Below the pieces are notes generated by a model. It searched no databases. It had not been told where the DNA came from and saw nothing but the letters and a program-made list of their open reading frames with translations. Both the position numbers and the translations under genes were made by a program. From Cryomorphaceae bacterium (GTDB lineage Bacteria > Bacteroidota > Bacteroidia > Flavobacteriales_D > Crocinitomicaceae), in contig JAIXRD010000043.1 in the NCBI GenBank assembly GCA_027485365.1, positions 1 through 7,324 of the forward strand: 7,324 nt of DNA, in the 5' to 3' direction. Shown piece by piece: positions 1 through 5,129 of this stretch; positions within the stretch are counted from its first letter, which is position 1; each line of letters opens with the position of its first letter.

Positions 1-661
1 ATCCAATGCGTTTATCATGCGCTAAGTGCTCTGTTTTTTCTTGTTTCGAATTAATCCGTGGATACCACGTTCGTGTATTTTTATTCCATTTGATTAATTG
101 CGTTGTTTCCTCATGCGAAATACTTAGTACATCGCTGCAAGCGTTCACTAACGTTTGCTCGAGTGCATAGAGTTGACGACTTATTCGCTTATAAAACCAT
201 CGCAGATACCAAGGTCCAAGCATTGCGCGTTGTTTCCAATGCTCATACTCCAGGTTGTGAGAACGGTAAATTACCTGCTTCGATGTAAACCAAGTTCGAG
301 GTATGATTGATAGGGCGTAAAATCCGTCGCAGATGACAACATCAAACTGGTTTTTTGAGTCTTCTGATTGGAGGCTAGATAAGGCATTCGATTGTGTATA
401 TCGAAGCACGTTCATGGGGAATGTAACGGATTTCATTAGGACCTTCATGGAGACCTTTGGTTCAATGCGAAGTGGAATTAGGCTGATTGCATGATCAACT
501 TCCGAAAAATCACCGGGATGTTTTGGCGTACAGATTGGAGCATAGGTGAGCGCTATGTCTTTGCATTTACTTAAAAGAAAATAGCACGATGCAATGGCTT
601 GTGTTCCGCCATCAACCAAGGGGTTGTGGGGCTTTTGCGTTATGTAAAGTACGCGTTTCAT
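1..661 (-). CDS. Glycosyltransferase, GT4-like, C-terminus cut at window edge
   Basis: The minus strand is open from an ATG at 661-659 to the left edge, giving 220 codons without a stop. It begins MKRVLYITQKPHNPLVDGGT, a Rossmann-type first strand followed by the Pro/Gly-Gly loop usual at the start of GT4-like N-terminal domains. Residues 131-140 (IYRSHNLEYE, then HW) match the R-x-H-N-x-E-x-x-W segment common in Bacteroidota glycosyltransferases. A second-strand segment FDVVICDG lies near 106-113, and CSDVLSISHEE (about 175-185) resembles the loop where the second domain normally begins. The nucleotide-sugar-binding C-terminal half is outside the window. The start overlaps the permease stop as ATGA, so the two genes are probably translationally coupled. 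By family it would transfer a sugar from a nucleotide donor to a glycan or lipid acceptor at the cytoplasmic face of the inner membrane. The substrate cannot be told. A role in LPS or another surface glycan is inferred from the neighbour. Confidence 0.85.
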   Translation of the reverse strand, partial: MKRVLYITQKPHNPLVDGGTQAIASCYFLLSKCKDIALTYAPICTPKHPGDFSEVDHAISLIPLRIEPKVSMKVLMKSVTFPMNVLRYTQSNALSSLQSEDSKNQFDVVICDGFYALSIIPRTWFTSKQVIYRSHNLEYEHWKQRAMLGPWYLRWFYKRISRQLYALEQTLVNACSDVLSISHEETTQLIKWNKNTRTWYPRINSKQEKTEHLAHDKRIG

Positions 662-2118
662 GCCCGCTTCCTTAATCGTTTCATCCAGGATTTCCATGTC
701 TCAAAACTGGCTAAGGGGATGTCGTTATTTGCCGTGTAGCTTACGAGAATTGCAATGGGAGTGAAGAACATGCCTGAAAGCCACATGCCCAACCATGGGG
801 AAATCACGTAGGTATCCGCTAAGTTATCTCCGATGCTCAGTATGATAAAATAGATCATAAAAATGAGTGCGGCAATTACAACTGGAGCTCCAAAGCCACC
901 TTTTTTCACGAGTGCACCCAGTGGGGCACCTACAAAGAACAACACAATAATGGCATAGGTCAAAGCGAATTTTCTGTGAAATTCAATCCAAAACTGATCT
1001 TCTTCATGCCCTAAGGTTTCCATAAAGGTTTCTTGGTTGCGAACGTTTTCATTAATTTGATACAGTTTGGTTATGACATCCTGCATGAGTATTTTCTTAT
1101 CAGCCATAGGAATGGATGAAAATGCCATATATTCAACAACAGGTGTTTGTAGACCCGGATCAATGTTAGGCATAGATTTAATCTTCTTGTCAATCACGTG
1201 GAAGGTGGCGAAACTTCCTTTAATGCTGGCTAAAAAGGTGCTGTCTAAGATTGCCCTGCGTTTTTGAATAGAATCCGTTGCTCTTCCAATTTGAAACACA
1301 TTCATCATTTCATATTTGTCTTGGAATATTTCCTCGTCTGTACGCTTTAAACTGAAGCCAGTAACATTCATTTTATAGGTGGCTCGTTCAAAGGTGGAAA
1401 TACGGTCTGGGTGAGAGCTTATTTTTCCAACTAAGGGCATTCCGTTCGGACCAATCTCCCCATTTTCCAATTCTAATTCTTCATAGATAGTGCCTTTTTT
1501 TAGATCGAAAAACAAATAGTTTCCACTGGTTGAACGATAGATTTTAGCATATTTCGCCTTAACTGTTTTAAGTACATTCGGTTCCGTATGGTCGTGAATG
1601 ATAATGTTTGTAAAACTGCTGTCTTTTCCTTTGTTCACCTTGATTGCATACCCATCAATTTCGGTTGTATAAACCCCCGGAACGATCAGCGAGGAAAGCT
1701 TTGTGTTTTGTATATCATAGATCAGTGAATGCCATTTTAAGTTAGAAACGGGGATGACATAATTGGCGAAGTAAAACGTGAAACCGGCAATGAACAACAC
1801 AACTACTGTCAGGGGGCGCATAATTCGCACCAGCGAGAATCCATTAGATTTTAATGCCGTCAATTCGTTATTTTCTGACATGTTTCCAAAGGTCATTAAA
1901 GAGGAGAGTAGGATGGCAAGCGGAAGGGCCAAGGGAATTAAGCTGGCCGAAACATAAAAAAGCAGTTCAAGGATAACCCAAATGCTTAAGCCTTTACCCA
2001 TCAGGTCGTCTATGTACACCCAGAAAAATTGCATAATCAGGATAAACATGGAAATGACCAAGGTAATTAGAAATGGCCCAATGAACGACCGAATACTAAA
2101 CAGGTATAAGCGTTTCAA
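658..2118 (-). CDS. LptF/LptG (YjgP/YjgQ) family permease
   Basis: The product is 486 aa and has the LptF/LptG layout: three N-terminal membrane segments (about 12-34, 46-77, 102-122), a long periplasmic domain (about 123-382) and three C-terminal segments (about 384-402, 410-430, 442-461). The cytoplasmic loop SENNELTALKSNGFSLVRI (81-99) corresponds to the coupling region that contacts the LptB ATPase in the family. HRKFALTYAI followed by GAPLGALVKKGGFG (381-410) is the typical fourth-segment signature. By family it extracts LPS from the outer leaflet of the inner membrane and passes it to the periplasmic Lpt bridge. Whether this copy plays the LptF or the LptG role is undecided. At 486 aa it exceeds the roughly 360 aa of proteobacterial members. 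The excess is a charged, probably helical stretch (about 255-380) before segment 4. The start is TTG at 2118-2116: an in-frame TAG lies two codons upstream, and the first ATG (residue 24) would remove half of segment 1. It lies 40 bases after the START-like gene and overlaps the glycosyltransferase by 4 bases. Confidence 0.9.
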   Translation of the reverse strand: MKRLYLFSIRSFIGPFLITLVISMFILIMQFFWVYIDDLMGKGLSIWVILELLFYVSASLIPLALPLAILLSSLMTFGNMSENNELTALKSNGFSLVRIMRPLTVVVLFIAGFTFYFANYVIPVSNLKWHSLIYDIQNTKLSSLIVPGVYTTEIDGYAIKVNKGKDSSFTNIIIHDHTEPNVLKTVKAKYAKIYRSTSGNYLFFDLKKGTIYEELELENGEIGPNGMPLVGKISSHPDRISTFERATYKMNVTGFSLKRTDEEIFQDKYEMMNVFQIGRATDSIQKRRAILDSTFLASIKGSFATFHVIDKKIKSMPNIDPGLQTPVVEYMAFSSIPMADKKILMQDVITKLYQINENVRNQETFMETLGHEEDQFWIEFHRKFALTYAIIVLFFVGAPLGALVKKGGFGAPVVIAALIFMIYFIILSIGDNLADTYVISPWLGMWLSGMFFTPIAILVSYTANNDIPLASFETWKSWMKRLRKRA

Positions 2119-2132
2119 AAACTAATTTTTTA

Positions 2133-2140
2133 CAAAAATA
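2133..2140 (-). promoter_or_regulatory. Candidate -7 box (TATTTTTG) before the permease gene
   Basis: Read on the minus strand the octamer is TATTTTTG, an exact fit to the Bacteroidota -7 consensus TAnnTTTG. Its G lies 14 bases before the TTG start, which would give a leader of about 10 bases. It sits in the 40-base gap behind the START-like gene, so it would be an internal promoter of the three-gene run. I see no TTG/TTTG -33 element at the usual distance, and the gap is AT-rich, so a chance match is possible. Confidence 0.3.
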
Positions 2141-2158
2141 GGGCTACTAATTGAATAA

Positions 2159-2542
2159 TTATGCACCGATAAGCCTTCGTAGTTTTTGAAGTTGTTGTTC
2201 CCACATTAAGATGCTGCTGTCCTTATCACCGGCTTCAGCAAAATCAGTAATGGTTAATATAATGGCTTGCGTCATAGGGTCAAGAGAGTAGGCAAGCTCA
2301 AAGTAGGTGTCAAGTTCTTCATCGATGTCTGTTTGCCATTGAAAGCGAATATGTTGATTGGCTTTGTGGCTTAGCAGTGCGGCTTCTTCTTCATAACCGT
2401 CCCACATGAAAAAATATTGGCCATTTCGAATATTGACATCGTCTGCAAACCATTCGCTTAACCCTTCCACTGTAGTTAATTTTGAATCCAAAATCTTCGG
2501 AGAAGTTTTGAGCAATTGCTCGATTTGAAATTTTTCTTTCAT
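2159..2542 (-). CDS. START-like domain protein (Bacteroidota type, SRPBCC fold)
   Basis: The product is a 127-aa soluble protein with no signal peptide or membrane segment. It begins MKEKFQIEQLLKTSPKIL, and its GLSEWFADDVN (27-37), WDGYEEEA (47-54) and ITDFAEA segments, with a C-terminal amphipathic helix ending QLQKLRRLIG, are those of the START-like protein found across Bacteroidota. The fold belongs to the SRPBCC/START superfamily (helix-grip with a hydrophobic pocket). The exact role is unknown to me; lipid or other hydrophobic ligand binding is inference from the fold. The frame can be extended upstream to a TTG at 2584, but the 14 extra residues are charged and unlike the family, so ATG at 2542 is chosen. 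It heads the minus-strand run with the LPS permease and the glycosyltransferase, and is divergent from the methyltransferase gene across 68 bases. A near-match to the -7 box (TTAATTTG, one mismatch) is present on the minus strand at 2596-2589. Confidence 0.85.
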   Translation of the reverse strand: MKEKFQIEQLLKTSPKILDSKLTTVEGLSEWFADDVNIRNGQYFFMWDGYEEEAALLSHKANQHIRFQWQTDIDEELDTYFELAYSLDPMTQAIILTITDFAEAGDKDSSILMWEQQLQKLRRLIGA

Positions 2543-2562
2543 CAGGTTAGGAAAAAGCGTGT

Positions 2563-2570
2563 TATCTTTG
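2563..2570 (+). promoter_or_regulatory. Candidate -7 box (TATCTTTG) for the methyltransferase gene
   Basis: TATCTTTG fits the Bacteroidota -7 consensus TAnnTTTG exactly. It lies in the 68-base divergent gap and would start transcription near 2576, giving a leader of about 35 bases before the ATG at 2611. No clear -33 TTTG is visible upstream. Confidence 0.35.
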
Positions 2571-2610
2571 GTTTTATCCTGCAATATACAAATTAATTAG
2601 TTACCGTTCA

Positions 2611-3345
2611 ATGCCTAATTTTCAATCCCTTGGGGGATTTTTTTTTCGATTTCGCGGACAATTACCTCTTGTATTTTTAGTAATACTTATTCCTTTAAGT
2701 TTTTGGATTAAATACCCTTTGTATCCGGAGAATTCGATGATTATTGTTCAGGTGATTTCTTCGCTACTTATACTTTTTGGTATCGCCATAAGGGCTTGGG
2801 TCATTGCGCAAAAAAATCCGCATACATCGGGCAGAAATCGGCATGAACAAGTAGCACATTCCTTAAATACCAGCGGGTTGTATTCTGTTACGCAGCATCC
2901 CCTGTACATGGGGAGTTTTTTAATATGGATTGGAATATGCATTCGTTTTAATAATTTGATTTTTACCGTTGGGATATTCCTGTTTTCTGTCCTTATGCTG
3001 TATATTATCATTAAATCTGAAGCTGAATTTTTAAGAAATAAGTTCGGTGAAGCATATAACACATGGAGTAGGGAAACACCCGCTTTTTATATGAATCCGC
3101 TAAGGTTTAAGGCTTCAGTTAATCCGATGGACGGTATTCGAGTATTGGCGACCGAGTATCCTACATGGGTGTCTATTTTGGCCGGCTTGCTGATGATTGA
3201 TATCATCCGATTCTTTTATTTTGAATTGGATGATGTGGTATTGTATCGAATGGCTGGATGGATTTTTGCAGCCATTTTTGTTGGTTTTGGTGGACGTTTT
3301 TTTAAATATGTGGTTGTTCGCCGTTGGCTTAAACGTTCAATTTAA
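2611..3345 (+). CDS. Membrane methyltransferase, isoprenylcysteine/phospholipid type (ICMT/PEMT superfamily)
   Basis: The product is a 244-aa integral membrane protein with hydrophobic segments near 17-35, 43-66, 100-113, 115-134, 185-204 and 211-231. The catalytic signature of the ICMT/PEMT superfamily is recognisable: NTSGLYSVTQHPLYMG (86-101), then EAEFLRNKFGEAYNTW (137-152). The second block is the E-x-E/FG-x-x-Y part that, with the first, forms the S-adenosylmethionine site. The usual Arg of the RHP motif is Gln here (Q95, codon 2893-2895). The family methylates lipid-linked or hydrophobic substrates in the membrane. Bacteria generally lack prenylated CaaX proteins, so the true substrate is unknown; a lipid or envelope molecule is inference. 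The C-terminal segment pair beyond residue 180 is longer than in minimal family members. The ATG at 2611 follows an in-gap -7 box. The stop codon lies inside the 3' end of recR (17-base tail-to-tail overlap). A run of nine T (2638-2646) lies at codons 10-12. Confidence 0.8.
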   Translation: MPNFQSLGGFFFRFRGQLPLVFLVILIPLSFWIKYPLYPENSMIIVQVISSLLILFGIAIRAWVIAQKNPHTSGRNRHEQVAHSLNTSGLYSVTQHPLYMGSFLIWIGICIRFNNLIFTVGIFLFSVLMLYIIIKSEAEFLRNKFGEAYNTWSRETPAFYMNPLRFKASVNPMDGIRVLATEYPTWVSILAGLLMIDIIRFFYFELDDVVLYRMAGWIFAAIFVGFGGRFFKYVVVRRWLKRSI

Positions 3346-3940
3346 ATACTTGCCGCTGTTGTAAGGATCTACCGAGCGTAAGTTCATCCGCATATTGCAA
3401 TTCTGAACCTATCGAAACACCGCGAGATAAGGTCGTGATAACCAAACCATCACGGTCTATTCGCTTAAACAAATAAAAGTTAGTTGTATCACCTTCCATG
3501 GTAGGACTCAAAGCAAAAATAATTTCGGTAATTTCTGGGTTTTTACTGCGCTCAACCAATGAGTCAATATTCAAGTCTTGAGGACCAATTCCATCCATTG
3601 GTGAAATAATTCCACCCAACACATGATAGCGCCCCTTAAATGTTTCCGTACTTTCAATGGCCATGATATCTCGCACATCTTCAACTATACATATTACATC
3701 ATTTGCCCTGCGTTCATTGGAGCAAATTGAACAGGTCTCTGTGTCAGAAATATTACCACACTGTGTACATGCGAAGGTTTGTGTCTTGAGTTGAATGAGT
3801 GCCTCTACAAAGGTTTTAATTTCTTCACCATCTCTTCGATGTAAATGTAATGCAAGCCTTAACGCAGTTCGTTTCCCGATACCTGGAAGTGTTGCCAACT
3901 GTTCGGTTGCTTGTTCAAGGTATTTAGATGGTATTTGCAT
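3329..3940 (-). CDS. recR: Recombination mediator protein RecR
   Basis: The product is 203 aa, normal for RecR, and all domains are intact: an N-terminal helix-hairpin-helix LPGIGKRTALRLALHL (18-33), a four-cysteine zinc finger (C58-x2-C61, C70-x2-C73), a Toprim domain with the acidic motif CIVEDVRD (84-91), and the C-terminal segment GVSIGSELQYADELTLG (164-180) with the Walker-B-like region. RecR, with RecO (and RecF), loads RecA onto SSB-coated single-stranded DNA at gaps; the helix-hairpin-helix and zinc finger serve DNA binding and ring assembly. The start MQIPSKYLEQA matches the usual family N-terminus, and there is no room for a conventional leader: an exact -7 box (TACATTTG) ends 4 bases before the ATG. 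It is divergent from smpB across 46 bases and its last codons overlap the methyltransferase tail. Confidence 0.97.
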   Translation of the reverse strand: MQIPSKYLEQATEQLATLPGIGKRTALRLALHLHRRDGEEIKTFVEALIQLKTQTFACTQCGNISDTETCSICSNERRANDVICIVEDVRDIMAIESTETFKGRYHVLGGIISPMDGIGPQDLNIDSLVERSKNPEITEIIFALSPTMEGDTTNFYLFKRIDRDGLVITTLSRGVSIGSELQYADELTLGRSLQQRQVFKLNV

Positions 3941-3944
3941 GAAA

Positions 3945-3952
3945 CAAATGTA
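3945..3952 (-). promoter_or_regulatory. Candidate -7 box (TACATTTG) of recR
   Basis: On the minus strand the octamer is TACATTTG, an exact TAnnTTTG. Only four bases (3944-3941) separate its G from the recR ATG. Since transcription in Bacteroidota starts a few bases after this box, the recR transcript would be leaderless or nearly so. No -33 TTTG is evident at the usual distance. Confidence 0.5.
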
Positions 3953-3974
3953 GTTATTTTCGTTTCGCTTTGCG

Positions 3975-3982
3975 TACTTTTG
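3975..3982 (+). promoter_or_regulatory. Candidate -7 box (TACTTTTG) of smpB
   Basis: TACTTTTG fits TAnnTTTG exactly, and four bases (3983-3986) separate its G from the smpB ATG, so a leaderless or nearly leaderless mRNA is predicted. The box is the mirror counterpart of the recR box: both lie at the same distance from their start codons around a centre at 3963.5. A clear -33 TTTG is not seen. Confidence 0.5.
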
Positions 3983-3986
3983 CTTT

Positions 3987-4439
3987 ATGGCCGCCCCACA
4001 ATTAAATATTAAAAATAAACGCGCCCGATTTGAGTATCATTTAGAAGACACCTTTCAAGCAGGTATTGTACTTTCTGGTACTGAAATTAAAAGCATCCGA
4101 AATGGTAAGGCTAGTATTTTAGAAGCCTATTGTATCTTTCATGAAGGGGAAGTATGGATCCGTAACATGTTCGTAAATGAATATGAAAACGGTTCGTTTT
4201 TTAATCACAAGCCAAGAGCTGATCGGAAATTGCTACTCAATAAAAAGGAAATTAATCGCATTGAGAAATTTCTAAAGGTAAAGGGAAATACAATGATTCC
4301 TCTTAAGTTGTTTTTGTCTGATAAGGGTTGGGTTAAGGTAGAAATCGCTTGCGCTGTAGGTAAGAAATTACACGACAAACGCCACGACCTTAAAATGAAA
4401 GATGATCAACGAGAAATGGATCGCGCCTTGAAGCGTTAG
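3987..4439 (+). CDS. smpB: SsrA-binding protein SmpB
   Basis: The product is 150 aa, standard for SmpB. The N-terminal NKRARFEYHLEDTFQAGIVL, the block LSGTEIKSIRNGKASILEAY, the RDRKLLL-like segment ADRKLLLNKKEI, and the C-terminal VGKKLHDKRHDLKMKDDQR are the conserved SmpB features; the oligonucleotide-binding-fold barrel is followed by the basic C-terminal tail (KKLHDKR onward) that enters the ribosomal mRNA channel. SmpB binds the tRNA-like domain of tmRNA and brings it to stalled ribosomes for trans-translation. No ssrA (tmRNA) gene is visible in the window. The start is ATG at 3987 next to a -7 box, and the residues just after it align with other family N-termini. The stop overlaps the lolA stop tail to tail by 4 bases (TTAG). 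Confidence 0.97.
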   Translation: MAAPQLNIKNKRARFEYHLEDTFQAGIVLSGTEIKSIRNGKASILEAYCIFHEGEVWIRNMFVNEYENGSFFNHKPRADRKLLLNKKEINRIEKFLKVKGNTMIPLKLFLSDKGWVKVEIACAVGKKLHDKRHDLKMKDDQREMDRALKR

Positions 4440-5080
4440 TTCTTGATCACTTTATACCCCGGATAGTTTTTCTTGTCGAACGCAAATTTTGTGTCTTTAA
4501 ATTCTGGGTTTGATGTGAATTTAGTTACGGAGTATGTCATGATGGTACCATCATTAGATTTCATAACCGCTTTCTTAAGTTCGTTTTTTGATTTGGAAAT
4601 GTATAAAACAATCGTATTGTAATCCGCCGTTTTTGGATTTTTAGGGTACAAATCAATTACATCAACGGTTTCACCACTGATTTTATCCTGTTTAATGTAT
4701 TTGTTTTTAAATCCTGTTTCCCAAATCGTCATTAATTTCTTCGGATTGATTCCATCTTCATCATCCGAATTATCACTTTCATAAACCTCTTTATCTTTTG
4801 CAATAATCGTCCAGGTTTTTATTCCGTTGCAGATGATGGTATTGTCTCCATAGGTGGCATAGTATTTACTGTTTTTCACCCAACCTTTACCCGTATAATC
4901 ATCATTTTGACCCATTTCCTCATTTTTTATGTTGGCGCTATATTCTAAAGAAAAGGACTTTAAGCCCTTCATTTTTTTTGAAAGCTTATTAAGGATTTTT
5001 TGAGACTTACTTATTTCAGTTTGCGCGTTCGCTTGGTAGCAAGAAATAAACAGCAAAGAAAACAATAGAAATGACTTCAT
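4436..5080 (-). CDS. lolA: LolA-type outer membrane lipoprotein carrier protein
   Basis: The product is 214 aa from the ATG at 5080. MKSFLLFSLLFISCYQANAQ is a signal peptide with likely cleavage after ANA; the Cys at 14 is a poor lipobox, so a soluble periplasmic protein is favoured. The mature part follows the Bacteroidota LolA pattern: a helix ILNKLSKKMKGLKSFSLEYS, strands around GKGWVKNSKYYATYGDNTIICNG, then KTWTII, a D/E-rich loop, PKKLMTIWETGFK, and the final strands ending KFAFDKKNYPGYKVI. LolA receives lipoproteins from the LolCDE transporter and ferries them through the periplasm to the outer membrane. The frame can be extended to a TTG at 5170, but that would put 30 residues before the signal peptide and overlap the upstream gene by 41 bases, so the ATG is chosen. 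It lies 49 bases behind the PKD/T9SS gene on the same strand and is tail to tail with smpB. Confidence 0.85.
   Translation of the reverse strand: MKSFLLFSLLFISCYQANAQTEISKSQKILNKLSKKMKGLKSFSLEYSANIKNEEMGQNDDYTGKGWVKNSKYYATYGDNTIICNGIKTWTIIAKDKEVYESDNSDDEDGINPKKLMTIWETGFKNKYIKQDKISGETVDVIDLYPKNPKTADYNTIVLYISKSKNELKKAVMKSNDGTIMTYSVTKFTSNPEFKDTKFAFDKKNYPGYKVIKN
5024..5080 (-). other. Signal peptide of the LolA-type protein
   Basis: The first 19 codons encode a Lys at position 2, a hydrophobic core (FLLFSLLFIS) and a small-residue end (ANA) before Gln, a typical signal-peptidase I site. This fixes the start at the ATG at 5080. Confidence 0.7.
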
Positions 5081-5129
5081 AGGAATATTTTTCAGTGCAA
5101 ATATCAGACATTGTGCCAAAATTCTCGCA

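Noticed and set aside
103..288. Plus-strand open frame of 61 codons
   Set aside because: It lies wholly inside the minus-strand glycosyltransferase, whose protein has clear family motifs. The plus-strand product has none.
1067..1267. Plus-strand open frame of 66 codons
   Set aside because: It is antisense to the well-supported LptF/LptG-family permease and shows no recognisable motif.
2121..2152. ACTAATT direct repeat in the gap before the permease gene
   Set aside because: Seven bases repeated once in an AT-rich gap is expected by chance and matches no operator I know.
2543..2584. TTG-initiated 14-residue N-terminal extension of the START-like protein
   Set aside because: The family begins at the M-K-E-K-F position, and a proper ATG is present at 2542.
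2632..2646. G-rich stretch plus nine T as an intrinsic terminator
   Set aside because: There is no inverted repeat before the T run, and it lies inside the methyltransferase reading frame.
2748..3062. Minus-strand open frame of 104 codons
   Set aside because: It is antisense to the membrane methyltransferase. Its sequence is a chance product of the membrane-segment codons.
5098..5105. GATATTTG on the minus strand as a -7 box for lolA
   Set aside because: The first two positions should be TA, and here they are GA. No -33 element is at the right distance, and read-through from the upstream gene is equally possible.
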